Origin: Pyruvatibacter mobilis
GTDB lineage: Bacteria > Pseudomonadota > Alphaproteobacteria > CGMCC-115125
Reading direction: 5' to 3'
NCBI RefSeq assembly: GCF_012848855.1
Contig: NZ_CP051630.1
Coordinates: 158,501 to 222,500 of the forward strand
Length of the DNA stretch: 64,000 nucleotides
Shown here piece by piece: positions 29,704 to 41,689 of the stretch. The notes under the pieces were generated by a model, which saw only the letters and a program-made list of their open reading frames with translations, was not told the origin of the DNA and searched no databases. Positions within the stretch are counted from its first letter, which is position 1. Every line of letters starts with the position of its first letter. The translations under genes were made by a program, and so were the position numbers.

Positions 29704-30702
29704 ATGAGCTTCACGCCCGTCCGCACGCCGGTCTCACGTCTCAACCGCTCGCAGCTCTTTGTCCCGTGCTCCAGCCCGCATTTCTTTGCAAAGGCGGCAC
29801 AGGGTCCGGCGGATGTGATTTCGCTCGATCTTGAGGACGCGGTCGCACCGGACGACAAGCCAGCCGCCCGCGCCAATGCGGTCAAGGCGCTCAACGAAGC
29901 GGATTTCGGGGACAAGACCCTGTCCCTGCGGATCAACGGGCTCGATACGCATTACTGCTACCGGGATGTCATTGACATCATGGAACAGAGTGGCGAACGG
30001 CTCGATCTGATCATGATCCCCAAGGTGGGCACGGCAGCGGATGTCTATGCCATCGACATGCTGGTCACTCAGATTGAAGCGGCCACCGGCCGCAAGAAGA
30101 AGCTGGGCCTCGAGGTGATCATCGAAACGGCCATGGGCCTCAAGAATGTCGATGAGATTGCGGCAGCTAGTCCGAGACTGGAGGCGCTGCATTTCGGTGC
30201 CGCGGATTTCGCTGCATCGATGGGCATGCAGACAACCAATATCGGGGGCCCCAACCCGGATTACGGCATTCTCCTGGACGCGGATGAACAGGGTCGGCGT
30301 GACTTTCACTGGCAGGATCTCTGGCACTACCCGATGGTGCGGATGATCGCAGCTGCACGCGCCAATGGTCTGCGGCCAGTCGATGGCCCGTTTGGTGATT
30401 ATTCGGACCCGGACGGTTATCGCGCCCAGGCCCGACGGTCTGCCATCCTGGGCTGTGAAGGCAAATGGGCCATTCATCCAAGCCAGGTGGCGCTTGCCAA
30501 CGATCTCTACACGCCGCCTGCCGACGAAGTGAAGCGCGCCAAGCGTATCCTGAAGGAAATGAAGGCCAGCCAGAAGGCCGGTGCCGGCGCGGTCTCGCTC
30601 GACGGCAAGCTCATTGATGCGGCATCGATCAAGCAGGCAGATGTTGTGGTCAACAAGGCGAAGGAAATCGCCAAGCGCGAGAAGGCTCTGGCAGCACGCT
30701 GA
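29704..30702 (+). CDS. mcl1: L-malyl-CoA/beta-methylmalyl-CoA lyase
   Basis: 332 residues of the HpcH/HpaI-citrate lyase beta family. Strong resemblance to Rhodobacter Mcl1: LDLEDAVAPDDKPAARAN, RINGLDTHYCYRDV, IMIPKVGTAADVYA, FAASMGMQTTNIGG and GKWAIHPSQVALAN. The active-site Glu/Asp that bind Mg2+ are in the EVIIETAMG and ADFAASMG segments. Cleaves malyl-CoA and methylmalyl-CoA, steps of the ethylmalonyl-CoA pathway or glyoxylate metabolism. No other pathway gene is nearby, so the physiological role is inferred. Confidence 0.85.
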   Translation: MSFTPVRTPVSRLNRSQLFVPCSSPHFFAKAAQGPADVISLDLEDAVAPDDKPAARANAVKALNEADFGDKTLSLRINGLDTHYCYRDVIDIMEQSGERLDLIMIPKVGTAADVYAIDMLVTQIEAATGRKKKLGLEVIIETAMGLKNVDEIAAASPRLEALHFGAADFAASMGMQTTNIGGPNPDYGILLDADEQGRRDFHWQDLWHYPMVRMIAAARANGLRPVDGPFGDYSDPDGYRAQARRSAILGCEGKWAIHPSQVALANDLYTPPADEVKRAKRILKEMKASQKAGAGAVSLDGKLIDAASIKQADVVVNKAKEIAKREKALAAR

Positions 30703-30705
30703 GCG

Positions 30706-31611
30706 TTACGCGGTGCCGAGCGGCTGGTCCATCAGGCGCGCCAGCTTGTCTGGGTTGCGCATGATATAGAGCGCGGCGATCCTGCCGTCCTCCACGTCGA
30801 TCGAGTAGCTGACTTCGATTTTCTCCGGTGTCCGGATCAGGAATCCAGGCCGGCCGTTGATCCGTAGCGGGACCGTCTCGCCTTCAAACGCGTCTGCCGT
30901 CTTTGCGATGTGTGCCGTCAGCTTGGCAATTTCTTCCGCGCCTTCCATCACCCTCAGGGCTGCTGTGGCCTTGCCGCCGCCGTCCGAGGTGAGGGTTGCG
31001 GTTGGTGTGAGCAGGCGGGTGAGAGCCGACACGTCGCCTGCACGCGCTGCGTCAGCAAAGGCGGTCAGCAACGTCTCATGCTCTTCGTCGGTCGCTTCGA
31101 AGCGTGGGCGGTTGTCACGCAGTCTTGCCTTGGCGCGCGACACCATCTGGCGGCACGCATCTTCGGTCTTGCCAAGTGCGGCGGCCAATTCGGGATAGGG
31201 CATCTCGAAGGCCTCACGCAGGAGGAAGGCGGCGCGTTCTTCCGGCTTGAGTGTTTCGAGGACGGTCATCAATGCCCAGGAGACGTCCTGGGCGATCTCT
31301 ATGGAATGGCCGGGGTCTTCAGATGTGGGCACGGGCATGTCCGTTACAACAGGTTCGGGCAGCCAGGGGCCCACATAGGTTTCACGGCGCGTCTTGATCT
31401 TGCGCAGATGGTCGATGGACAGCCGCGCCACCGTGCGCGAGAGCCACGCACGGGGGTTTTGAATGTCACCCGTCTCAGAGCGTGCCCAGCGCAGCCAGGC
31501 ATCCTGCACGATGTCCTCGGCCTCGGCCCTGCCGCCGGTCATCCGGTAGGCAAGGCGGAGGAGGTCCGGACGGGCTGCCTCGAATGCGTCCGTGTCCGTT
31601 GTCGTGTTCAT
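30706..31611 (-). CDS. ECF41-type sigma factor with SnoaL-like C-terminal domain
   Basis: 301 residues: sigma-70 region 2 (about 10-75), WLPEP linker motif at 83-87, region 4 (about 110-165), and a C-terminal SnoaL/NTF2-like extension (about 175-290) with DGGGK at 210-214 and NPDKL at 286-290. These signatures define ECF41, in which the C-terminal domain replaces an anti-sigma factor and both helps and restrains activity. Its partner AhpD-like gene lies 21 bases upstream on the same strand, the conserved ECF41 pairing. Confidence 0.93.
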   Translation of the reverse strand: MNTTTDTDAFEAARPDLLRLAYRMTGGRAEAEDIVQDAWLRWARSETGDIQNPRAWLSRTVARLSIDHLRKIKTRRETYVGPWLPEPVVTDMPVPTSEDPGHSIEIAQDVSWALMTVLETLKPEERAAFLLREAFEMPYPELAAALGKTEDACRQMVSRAKARLRDNRPRFEATDEEHETLLTAFADAARAGDVSALTRLLTPTATLTSDGGGKATAALRVMEGAEEIAKLTAHIAKTADAFEGETVPLRINGRPGFLIRTPEKIEVSYSIDVEDGRIAALYIMRNPDKLARLMDQPLGTA

Positions 31612-31632
31612 TGTCCCCGCCTTCTTTCTTTT

Positions 31633-32208
31633 CTACGCGGCCTTTATCTCCGGCCGGGCAGCAGCCACATCCGCGTCGCCGACCTTCACCTTCAGGCAGG
31701 TCTCGCCAAAACCCAAGGTGCGCTTGAGCACCGGAAAGACCTGTCCGGCGGCGATGGCCGACGAGAGATCAATGAGGCCCTTGTCGCCGTAGATTCCCAG
31801 AATCTCTTCACGCATCTCAGTTGCGTGGAAATCACCGTTCACCACTGCCTTGGTGAAGCGGTAGACCAGAGCGAGTTCCGGGGGAAGGGCGTCCACATCG
31901 CCCGCCACCGTGGCACGAAGAATGTGTTCGGGCACTTTTTGCTCGAGCGCCATGTTCACCGAAATCTGCGTACAGGGACCGCAATCGGCCTTCATGGTCG
32001 AGACAATGCCGGCAACGGCCGCGGCGTCCACCGGCACGCTGTCCCGCCCTCGTGCAAACCACATGAACCCGTAAGAGAATCGCCTGAAGGCGGGCCGGGA
32101 GACGTGCCACATGTGGCGCATGTAGTCGAAAGAGTAATCGTAGCGCTTTTCCATGCGGCGGAAGATGCGCTCAAGGAAAAAGGAAATCGGTGCTGTCTGC
32201 TTGCTCAT
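31633..32208 (-). CDS. AhpD-like / carboxymuconolactone decarboxylase-family protein
   Basis: 191 residues with the AhpD core: CGPC at 76-79 (redox CxxC) inside ADCGPCTQISVNMALEQ, followed by helices typical of the family. No acidic substrate-binding feature identifies a decarboxylase, so a peroxide- or thiol-related function is more likely. ATG at 32208 has AGGAG 7 bases upstream. A promoter matching the ECF41 consensus lies about 80 bases upstream, so it should be controlled by the sigma factor encoded next. Confidence 0.87.
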   Translation of the reverse strand: MSKQTAPISFFLERIFRRMEKRYDYSFDYMRHMWHVSRPAFRRFSYGFMWFARGRDSVPVDAAAVAGIVSTMKADCGPCTQISVNMALEQKVPEHILRATVAGDVDALPPELALVYRFTKAVVNGDFHATEMREEILGIYGDKGLIDLSSAIAAGQVFPVLKRTLGFGETCLKVKVGDADVAAARPEIKAA

Positions 32209-32287
32209 GGCGTGGCTCCTGCTCCCGTGTGCCCCTGCGTCCAGGCGACGTGTTTGGGGCCGTTCGGCGAAAATACCCTGCAGACTG

Positions 32288-32314
32288 GACGTGGCAGCGG
32301 GTGCCGGCGTGACA
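32288..32314 (-). promoter_or_regulatory. Predicted ECF41 promoter
   Basis: Minus strand TGTCACG (32314-32308), exactly 16 bases, then CGTC (32291-32288). This matches the published ECF41 target TGTCACA-N16-CGTC at all but one position. It points at the AhpD-like gene and sigma gene and would make them autoregulated. Confidence 0.75.
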
Positions 32315-32462
32315 CATTTAAGCCCAGAAATCCTGTTCTTGACGGGGGCAACGGGGCCCTGAGGGGCTGAAAAAGGGGAAAACGCGCCCAGATTTGTTGA
32401 CAAGGCAAGGCTGCCCAAGCCAGTTTGCCGCGTCTTCATCAAAGGGTCGCAAACAATCGTCC

Positions 32463-33422
32463 ATGCATAGCTATCTTGAGTTTGAGAAGCCGGTCGCGGA
32501 GCTGGAAGGCAAGGTTCAGGAACTTCGCCGGATGGCCGCTGAAGACCCGACCATGCAGATCGGCGACGAGGTCGCGCGCCTGGAAGCCAAGGCGTCGCAG
32601 CTGCTGACTGACACTTATTCCAAGCTCACGCCGTGGCAGAAGACCCTGGTGGCGCGCCATCCCAACCGGCCGCATTTCACCGATTATGTGAGCCGTCTCG
32701 TCAGTGATTTCACGCCGCTGGCGGGTGACCGGGTGTTCGGTGAGGATCACGCGGTGGAGGGTGGTCTTGGCCGCCTCAATGGCCGGCGTGTGGTGGTGAT
32801 CGGCCAGGAAAAAGGCTCGGACACCCAGTCCCGCGTGAAGCACAATTTCGGCATGGCCAATCCCGAAGGCTATCGCAAGGCGGTGCGGCTGATGTCGCTG
32901 GCCGAGCGGTTCCAGATGCCTGTCATCACACTTGCTGATACGTCGGGGGCCTATCCGGGCAAGGACGCCGAGGCCCGTGGTCAGGCGGAAGCCATCGCGC
33001 GGTCCATCGACCGGTCGCTGTCACTGAAGGTTCCGCTGATCTCCGTCATCATCGGTGAGGGGATGTCCGGCGGGGCGGTGGCGATTGCCGCGGCCAACCG
33101 CGTGCTGATGCTTGAACACTCGATCTACGCTGTGATTTCACCGGAAGGCTGCTCGTCCATTCTGTGGCGGTCGTCCGACAAGGCGCAGGACGCTGCCGCC
33201 GCCATGCGCATTACGGCGCAGGACCTGCTGTCTCTGGGCGTGATCGACCGTATCCTTCCCGAGCCGGTGGGTGGTGCTCATCGCGAAACCGCGCAGATGA
33301 TCGGTGAGACCGGCAAGGCCATTGAAGAAGAGCTCAAGGCGCTCGACGGCCTTTCCGGCGAGGAACTGGTGGCGCAGCGCCGGGCCAAGTTCCTCAAGAT
33401 GGGCCGTGAAGGGCTGGCCTAG
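32463..33422 (+). CDS. accA: Acetyl-CoA carboxylase carboxyltransferase subunit alpha
   Basis: 319 residues. [15 protein letters not shown] start, then crotonase-like domain with [19 protein letters not shown] and [14 protein letters not shown], and [11 protein letters not shown]. With AccD it transfers carboxyl from biotin carrier to acetyl-CoA, the first committed step of fatty acid synthesis. ATG at 32463 matches family starts although the ribosome site is weak. It converges on the first epoxide hydrolase with 6 bases between. Confidence 0.97.
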   Translation: MHSYLEFEKPVAELEGKVQELRRMAAEDPTMQIGDEVARLEAKASQLLTDTYSKLTPWQKTLVARHPNRPHFTDYVSRLVSDFTPLAGDRVFGEDHAVEGGLGRLNGRRVVVIGQEKGSDTQSRVKHNFGMANPEGYRKAVRLMSLAERFQMPVITLADTSGAYPGKDAEARGQAEAIARSIDRSLSLKVPLISVIIGEGMSGGAVAIAAANRVLMLEHSIYAVISPEGCSSILWRSSDKAQDAAAAMRITAQDLLSLGVIDRILPEPVGGAHRETAQMIGETGKAIEEELKALDGLSGEELVAQRRAKFLKMGREGLA

Positions 33423-33428
33423 GCAGCT

Positions 33429-34640
33429 TTAGCCCAGCATCTCTCGGAACGCGTCCTGCACGTCGCGGGTGAAGAGGTCCGGTTCCTCCAGCGCGGCAAA
33501 GTGGCCGCCTTTGTCCATGTAGCGCCAGCGGCGGATGTCGTAGCAGCGGCTGCCCCAGCTCTCCGGCGTTTTGGGTAACACATCCATCGGATATTCCGAG
33601 TACGCGGTCGGAACGGTCACGCGCTGGCCGGGTTTCAGCTTGTCCGATCGTTCCATCGGCCCGGCTTTGTAGAGGGTGTTGGCGGAATTGATGGTGCCGG
33701 TGAACCAGTAGATCGAGAACTGGGTAAGGATGGTGTCGAAGGGGAAGCGCGCGTCCATGCCCTGGAAAGGGTGGGACTTCTCCGTGTCGCCCAGACGGTA
33801 ATATTTGTCAGCCAGCCAGCCTGCCAGGCCTGCGGGGCTATCGGTTACCGCGAAGGCGAGGGCCATGGGCTTCGTGCCCTGTATGACGCGGTACCCCTCT
33901 TCCTGCGCCCACCATCCGCGCATGTTCGAGATCCACTCAGCCTCCTCGGCGGTTACAGGCGCGGCGCCGTCTGATACCGAGGGCCGCAACGGGAGCATGG
34001 TGAGGTGGATCGCATCAATCTGATCGCCATGCTGCAAGGCAAGACGCGACGTCACGTAGGACCCCCAGTCACCGGCCTGGGCGCAGTACCGATCATAGCC
34101 AAGCACCCTGGTCATCAGGCAGTGCCAGAGTTCCGCGATGGCGGCGGGGCCGAGTGGCTGGCGGGGCTTCGATGAGAATCCAAAGCCCAGCAGCGAGGGC
34201 ACGATAACGTCAAAAGCGTCTTCCTCCCTGCCCCCGAAGCGTTCCGGGTGGGCGAGGGGTTCGATCACATGTTCGAATTCCGCGAAAGTGGATGGCCAAC
34301 CATGGGTGAGAATGAGCGGGCGCGGGTTCTTGCCCGAGCCGCGCTCATAGATGAAGTGGATCTGGTGGTCCTCGTCGGGCAGGCCCAGATCATCTCCCGA
34401 GATGGTGGCGCGGTAGTGGTCGAAACGGTTGAGGCGGGTCTCGGCTGCACGCCAGTCGTAGTCATCTCGCCAATATTCGACCAGCCGCTCCATGTAGGAG
34501 AGGTTGGTGCCGTAGTCCCATCCCTCATTGCCATCCGGTTCGTTGGGAAACCGCGTCATCGCCAGACGGTGCTTCAGGTCCTCAATCTCAGCGTCAGAGA
34601 CGGAGATGGTGAAGGGGTCTGCGGCGATGGTGCGGTTCAT
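33429..34640 (-). CDS. Epoxide hydrolase (alpha/beta fold), copy 1
   Basis: 403 residues. Epoxide hydrolase N-terminal region (about 1-110), oxyanion HGWP at 113-116, nucleophile Asp191 in QAGDWGS, and catalytic His in KGGHFAALEEP near the C-terminus. Opens epoxides to diols through an Asp-ester intermediate. AGGAG 8 bases before the ATG. Its nearest relative here is the next gene upstream, with which it shares overall plan and motif spacing, so the two arose by an old duplication or joint acquisition. Lacks a signal peptide. Confidence 0.9.
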   Translation of the reverse strand: MNRTIAADPFTISVSDAEIEDLKHRLAMTRFPNEPDGNEGWDYGTNLSYMERLVEYWRDDYDWRAAETRLNRFDHYRATISGDDLGLPDEDHQIHFIYERGSGKNPRPLILTHGWPSTFAEFEHVIEPLAHPERFGGREEDAFDVIVPSLLGFGFSSKPRQPLGPAAIAELWHCLMTRVLGYDRYCAQAGDWGSYVTSRLALQHGDQIDAIHLTMLPLRPSVSDGAAPVTAEEAEWISNMRGWWAQEEGYRVIQGTKPMALAFAVTDSPAGLAGWLADKYYRLGDTEKSHPFQGMDARFPFDTILTQFSIYWFTGTINSANTLYKAGPMERSDKLKPGQRVTVPTAYSEYPMDVLPKTPESWGSRCYDIRRWRYMDKGGHFAALEEPDLFTRDVQDAFREMLG

Positions 34641-34650
34641 GGCCGGTCTC

Positions 34651-35820
34651 CTAGCTCTGCGGGGCTTTCGACAGGAAGTCAGACACGTCAGCCACGAAGG
34701 CTGCAGGATTCTCGAGGGCAGCGAAGTGGCCGCCGCGGTCATGCTCCGTCCACTGAATGATATTGGTGAAGGCTTCTTCCATCATGCTGCGCGGGGGGAA
34801 GGGGTAGACAGTCTCACCGGCGAACTTGGCGATACCGGTGGGAATGGAAACGGCCTCACCAGGTGCGAGGTTGACCCCGCCTTCCTCGAACATGCCGCGA
34901 TAGATCCATGTGGAGGTGTTGAAGCTGTCCGTTGCCACATAGAGCATGAGGTTGGTCAGCAGCTGGTCCTTCGTGAAAGCACTTTCGATGTCGTCTTTCC
35001 GGACGTCTCCCCAGGTGTGAAATTTCTCGACAATCCATGCAGCCTGGCCGACCGGGGAATCCGCCATGGCGAAGGCCAGAGAGAGGGGCTTTGTTCCCTG
35101 GATCTGCAGGTAAGCGGTCTCCAGCATCTGCATGCCCGCCATATGCTGCATCCAGGCCTGGTCCTCATCGGTCTTCGGCGTCATGTCGCCGCGAATGCCG
35201 AACATGTTGAAGTGGACAGCAAGGCAGCCGCCCTGCTTGTCTTTGCAATGATCATGGGCGATCCAGCCGGATATGATGGAGCCCCAGTCACCGCCCTGGG
35301 CGATGTATTTGTCATAGCCCAGCACATCGCGCATGAAGGCGTTCCAGAGGGCAGCCACGGCGCGCGGGCCCATGGGCTTGGCGGGGCGGCCTGAAAAGGC
35401 GTAGCCGGGAATCGACGGTGCCACCACGTCACGGCCTGCGTCCGGGTCGCCGCCGTAATTGCCGGGATTGGCCAGCTTGTCGAGCACCTCGAAGAACTCG
35501 AAAAACGAGCCGGGCCAGCCATGGGTAATGAGCAGCGGGGGATTGCCCGGGTTGGATCCCTTGATATGCACATAGTGGATGTCGATGCCGTCCACCGGCG
35601 CGATGAATTGTGGGAGTGTGTTGAGCTTTGCCTCCCACGAGCGCCAGTCGTAGCCGTCCAGCCAATAGGCGCAGAGTTCCTTCAGATAGGCCTGGTTGCA
35701 CCCATAGGCCCAACCGTCATTCTCGGGGACATGGATCCACTCGAAGCCGCGGACCTTGTCGGCAATGGTGTCGAGCTTTTGCTGCGGGATAGAGATGGTG
35801 AAGGGCGTGGGCGTCGTCAT
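34651..35820 (-). CDS. Epoxide hydrolase (alpha/beta fold), copy 2
   Basis: 389 residues with the same architecture: HGWPGSFFEFFEVLDKLANP (oxyanion loop), nucleophile Asp178 in QGGDWGSI, and RGGHFAALENP carrying the catalytic His. It lies 10 bases upstream of copy 1 on the same strand, so one transcript. Sequence divergence outside motifs suggests different substrates. ATG at 35820 chosen; an in-frame start further left (35859) is less likely. Confidence 0.9.
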   Translation of the reverse strand: MTTPTPFTISIPQQKLDTIADKVRGFEWIHVPENDGWAYGCNQAYLKELCAYWLDGYDWRSWEAKLNTLPQFIAPVDGIDIHYVHIKGSNPGNPPLLITHGWPGSFFEFFEVLDKLANPGNYGGDPDAGRDVVAPSIPGYAFSGRPAKPMGPRAVAALWNAFMRDVLGYDKYIAQGGDWGSIISGWIAHDHCKDKQGGCLAVHFNMFGIRGDMTPKTDEDQAWMQHMAGMQMLETAYLQIQGTKPLSLAFAMADSPVGQAAWIVEKFHTWGDVRKDDIESAFTKDQLLTNLMLYVATDSFNTSTWIYRGMFEEGGVNLAPGEAVSIPTGIAKFAGETVYPFPPRSMMEEAFTNIIQWTEHDRGGHFAALENPAAFVADVSDFLSKAPQS

Positions 35821-35964
35821 CGTGTCCGGATTCCTTGGATGAGGCAGGCGCGGACGCATGGTACGACCGTGGCGCGGTGCCGGTTTGAGGCGTTGGGCGG
35901 CATTATGGCAGCGCCGCGGGCCTCATCAAGCACGGGGAATGCGGAGTATCCGGCGGTTTCGGGG

Positions 35965-36549
35965 CTAAGCGTACGCGACAGCCTTGGCGACGTCGGGGAT
36001 GCTTGCCGGGGCGGGAATGGTATAGGGCGTTGCAACCGGCTCGAGCGTTTTGATGTGGTGCAGGGTGCGGGTCAGCATTTGGCGCTCGGCCATGCCGTTG
36101 CGGAGGCTTTCCTGTGTTCCCGTGCCCGTCCATTCACAGCAACCAACAGCATAGAGCAGGTCACCGGTCGGATGGTTGATGAAAGGCATGTGCAGAAATT
36201 CGAACTGGACCATTGAGCCTGCATCGGTGGTTACCGTGCAGTGGGATTGTATCACCACCGGGTTGGTGAATTTCCACTGCTGCATGTCAGCGAGGGCATC
36301 CTGCTCTTGTGAGGCAAAGATGCTGGTGACTTCTTTTCCGGGCAGGTCGCACCCAAGCACCTTTTCCACTTCACCACCGGCCCAGACGAAGCGGATCTTT
36401 TTGTCCGGCGCCAGGAATTGCAGGCAAACATGCTTGCCGATCCACCAGTTCTCCACGATCAGGGACGAGGGCAGTGTCGGGATAACCGCTCCCTGCCGGG
36501 CCCGGCACCAGATTGTGAAGAGGTGCTGGTTGTCCTTCGATAGCTTCAT
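35965..36549 (-). CDS. PAS_5-family single-domain protein 1
   Basis: 194 residues with a PAS_5 (alphaproteobacterial PAS-only) domain at about 35-140. Shared signature with its neighbour: a C-terminal ERQMLTRTLHHIKTLEPV. No output domain; such proteins are thought to act by protein contact or bind a cofactor. Start MKLSKDNQ at 36549. It may regulate the adjacent genes or another partner; nothing here proves it. Confidence 0.8.
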   Translation of the reverse strand: MKLSKDNQHLFTIWCRARQGAVIPTLPSSLIVENWWIGKHVCLQFLAPDKKIRFVWAGGEVEKVLGCDLPGKEVTSIFASQEQDALADMQQWKFTNPVVIQSHCTVTTDAGSMVQFEFLHMPFINHPTGDLLYAVGCCEWTGTGTQESLRNGMAERQMLTRTLHHIKTLEPVATPYTIPAPASIPDVAKAVAYA

Positions 36550-36664
36550 GGTGGGATCAACTCACTCGCATATCGTGAACCGGTCGGATTTGTGCAGTCT
36601 ATGGGTGTATCTGTTAATGACCTCTCAACCGGAGCGGGAGGCGCGCTCCGGTTATCCGGCCGGC

Positions 36665-37318
36665 CTATAGTTCTATGACCTCGCGATCGACATCATCGGC
36701 AGCGGGGTGAGGGCTGACGGGGGAGAGCGGTGCGAGGTCGTATTCCGGCAGATCCTGCGCTGGCCGCGCAGCGGGGCGTGGGTGGGTAAAAAGGCTATCG
36801 ACCGGCTCCAGGCTGCGAATGTCGAAAACGGTGCGCATCAGCAATTCGCGATGGTGCAGGCCGCCTCCCAGATTGCTGGTGGTATCAGTGTGGCGGTGTT
36901 CGAAGGCACCGATCACGTAGACAACCCGTTCCGTCGCGCTGTTTATCACCGGGAGTTGCAGCATTTCCGCGATGACGTCGTCGCCGTTGGATTTGCGGGC
37001 TTTACTGAGAGAGTGAATGCCCATCGGCCGGAGGAATTTTGCACGTTGCATGTCCTGCAGTTCTTCGTGCTCGCGGCCGGCAAACACCTTGGAAACGACG
37101 ATCCCGGTCAAGTCGACGCCGATCAGGCGCTCGATATTGCCACCGCAATAGGCCACGTGCACCGAGGTGTCCTCGGCTTTCACCTGCAGAAGCAGGTTTT
37201 CACCGACCGACTGGGTCTTGATGAAATCCTGCGGATTGCAGCGGGGTACGGCCTTGCCGCCGCTCCGCTTGCGTCGCCACACCTCGAGAAGGCGCTGGTT
37301 GCCGACGGTGAACTGCAC
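36665..37318 (-). CDS. PAS_5-family single-domain protein 2
   Basis: 217 residues, PAS_5 domain at about 30-135, and the matching C-terminal HRELLMRTVFDIRSLEPV. GTG at 37318 is chosen because GGAGG lies 7-8 bases upstream; a longer frame reads past without a ribosome site. Paralogue of the gene just downstream, about 115 bases away on the same strand. Divergent from the MFS transporter. Confidence 0.78.
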   Translation of the reverse strand: MQFTVGNQRLLEVWRRKRSGGKAVPRCNPQDFIKTQSVGENLLLQVKAEDTSVHVAYCGGNIERLIGVDLTGIVVSKVFAGREHEELQDMQRAKFLRPMGIHSLSKARKSNGDDVIAEMLQLPVINSATERVVYVIGAFEHRHTDTTSNLGGGLHHRELLMRTVFDIRSLEPVDSLFTHPRPAARPAQDLPEYDLAPLSPVSPHPAADDVDREVIEL

Positions 37319-37380
37319 AGTAACTCCCTCCCTTGCCAGGGAATTCCGAACTCTATGAGTGTGGGAGGTAGAGGTTAAGT

Positions 37381-37394
37381 GGCTATGAATAGCC
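37381..37394. repeat. Perfect palindrome between PAS gene and MFS transporter
   Basis: GGCTAT-GA-ATAGCC, a 6-bp perfect inverted repeat in the 182-base divergent spacer. It could be an operator for either gene, or chance. Confidence 0.35.
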
Positions 37395-37500
37395 CGATCC
37401 TGACGGTAGTGTTGCCGTGAAGAAAGAACCAATACCCGCAACAAAACTGCGGAAAATCAGCTGAGGGTCCCGCCAGAGGGCCCTACGGGGAGAAACGCAA

Positions 37501-38808
37501 TTGACCGAAATCACTGCGCGCGGCGGCGTGTCGGCCGCAGAGGATATTACCCCAGCCTATCGGCGATACGCGCTCGGCGTGCTGCTGCTGGCCTATATTT
37601 CCAGCTATGTGGACCGCCAGATCATGGGCGTGCTGCTGGAGCCAATCCGTACAGAGTTTGCCCTGACCGACACCCAGATGGGCTTTCTTGGCGGTATCGC
37701 CTTCGGCATTTTCTACGCCACGCTGGGTATTCCAATCGCCTTTCTGGCGGACCGGTGGAACAGGCGCAATATCATCTCGATTGCCGTGGCGGTATGGAGC
37801 GTGATGACAGTCGCCTGTGCGTTTGTCACAGGCTTCTGGACACTGGCCCTGGCGCGCGTCGGCGTCGGTATTGGTGAGGCCGGTTCAAGCCCGCCGTCCC
37901 ATTCCATGATCGCGGACCTCTACGAAGAGAAGAAGCGGTCCGGTGCGCTCGCCGTCTATGCCCTTGGTGTCTATATCGGCATCATGCTCGGCTTCCTGGT
38001 GGGTGCCTATGTGGCCCAGGATTACGGCTGGCGCTGGGCGTTCGTCGTGGTGGGGGCACCGGGCATCCTCATTGCCCTGATCGTGCGCTTTACCATGAAG
38101 GAACCGCCGCGCGGCCATGCTGACGGACATGTGCATGAAGACCCCGGACCCATTGAATGGGGGGCGGCCGTCAAACAAGTGAAAGCCGGCTTTGCCCATC
38201 TGTGGCGCGACCGGGTTTCCCGTCACGTTGTGCTGGGCGTCACGCTCGTGTCTTTCGTCGGATATGGCGGGGCCTATTGGGGCGCGGCTTTCTTCATCCG
38301 CAGCCACGGCCTGTCGCTGATCGAAGTGGGCCAGTACCTGGCCGCCGTTATCGGCGGTGCCGGCATTCTTGGTGCGCTCATTGGCGGGCGCCTTGCTGAT
38401 TACCTCGGCGAGAAGGACAAGCGGTGGCGCCTCTGGATCGTTGCCTGGGCCAAGTTCCTGGCAGCGCCGATCATCATCTATTTCTTCCTGGAGATGGACA
38501 CCGCCGTCGCGCTTTGGATCTACGTCCCGACGGTTCTGCTGGGCGCGTTCTATCTGGGCCCGTCTTTCGCGATGATCCAGACGCGGGCTCCGGTTGCGAT
38601 GCGGGCTCTCTGCTCTGCGATCATGCTGTTCATCCTGAACATTATCGGCCTCGGCTTCGGCCCGCAGGCAGTGGGGCTGCTGAGTGACTGGCTGCGGCCC
38701 GAGTTCGGAGCGGAAAGCCTGCGCTACGCACTGCTCATCCTGTCCTTCATCAGCATCTGGGGCGGCTACCACTATTACCTGGCAGGCAAGCATCTGAAGG
38801 ACGCCTGA
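37501..38808 (+). CDS. MFS transporter, spinster-like
   Basis: 435 residues with about 12 membrane helices. MFS motif A is seen as AFLADRWNRRN, and the early YVDRQIMGVLLEPI is typical of the spinster-type (lipid/organic anion) branch in alphaproteobacteria. TTG start at 37501, with GGGGAG 8 bases upstream. Substrate unknown; the neighbouring epoxide hydrolases may process imported lipophilic compounds, which is speculation. Ends at a strong terminator. Confidence 0.85.
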   Translation: MTEITARGGVSAAEDITPAYRRYALGVLLLAYISSYVDRQIMGVLLEPIRTEFALTDTQMGFLGGIAFGIFYATLGIPIAFLADRWNRRNIISIAVAVWSVMTVACAFVTGFWTLALARVGVGIGEAGSSPPSHSMIADLYEEKKRSGALAVYALGVYIGIMLGFLVGAYVAQDYGWRWAFVVVGAPGILIALIVRFTMKEPPRGHADGHVHEDPGPIEWGAAVKQVKAGFAHLWRDRVSRHVVLGVTLVSFVGYGGAYWGAAFFIRSHGLSLIEVGQYLAAVIGGAGILGALIGGRLADYLGEKDKRWRLWIVAWAKFLAAPIIIYFFLEMDTAVALWIYVPTVLLGAFYLGPSFAMIQTRAPVAMRALCSAIMLFILNIIGLGFGPQAVGLLSDWLRPEFGAESLRYALLILSFISIWGGYHYYLAGKHLKDA

Positions 38809-38829
38809 AGGTCCGGCGCACCAAACAGG

Positions 38830-38868
38830 AAAGGGCGACCGCGGGAAGCTGGTCGCCCTTTTTCTTTC
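38830..38868 (+). terminator. Rho-independent terminator after the MFS gene
   Basis: Perfect 10-bp stem AAGGGCGACC / GGTCGCCCTT (38831-38840, 38851-38860) followed by TTTCTTT. The reverse strand also has a weaker T-rich flank, so it may also serve secA. Confidence 0.9.
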
Positions 38869-38923
38869 TGCCATACCGAGATTTCATCCGACGGAGGTAT
38901 GGCGCTACACCTGCGCCGTGGCG

Positions 38924-41689
<2,766 letters not shown>

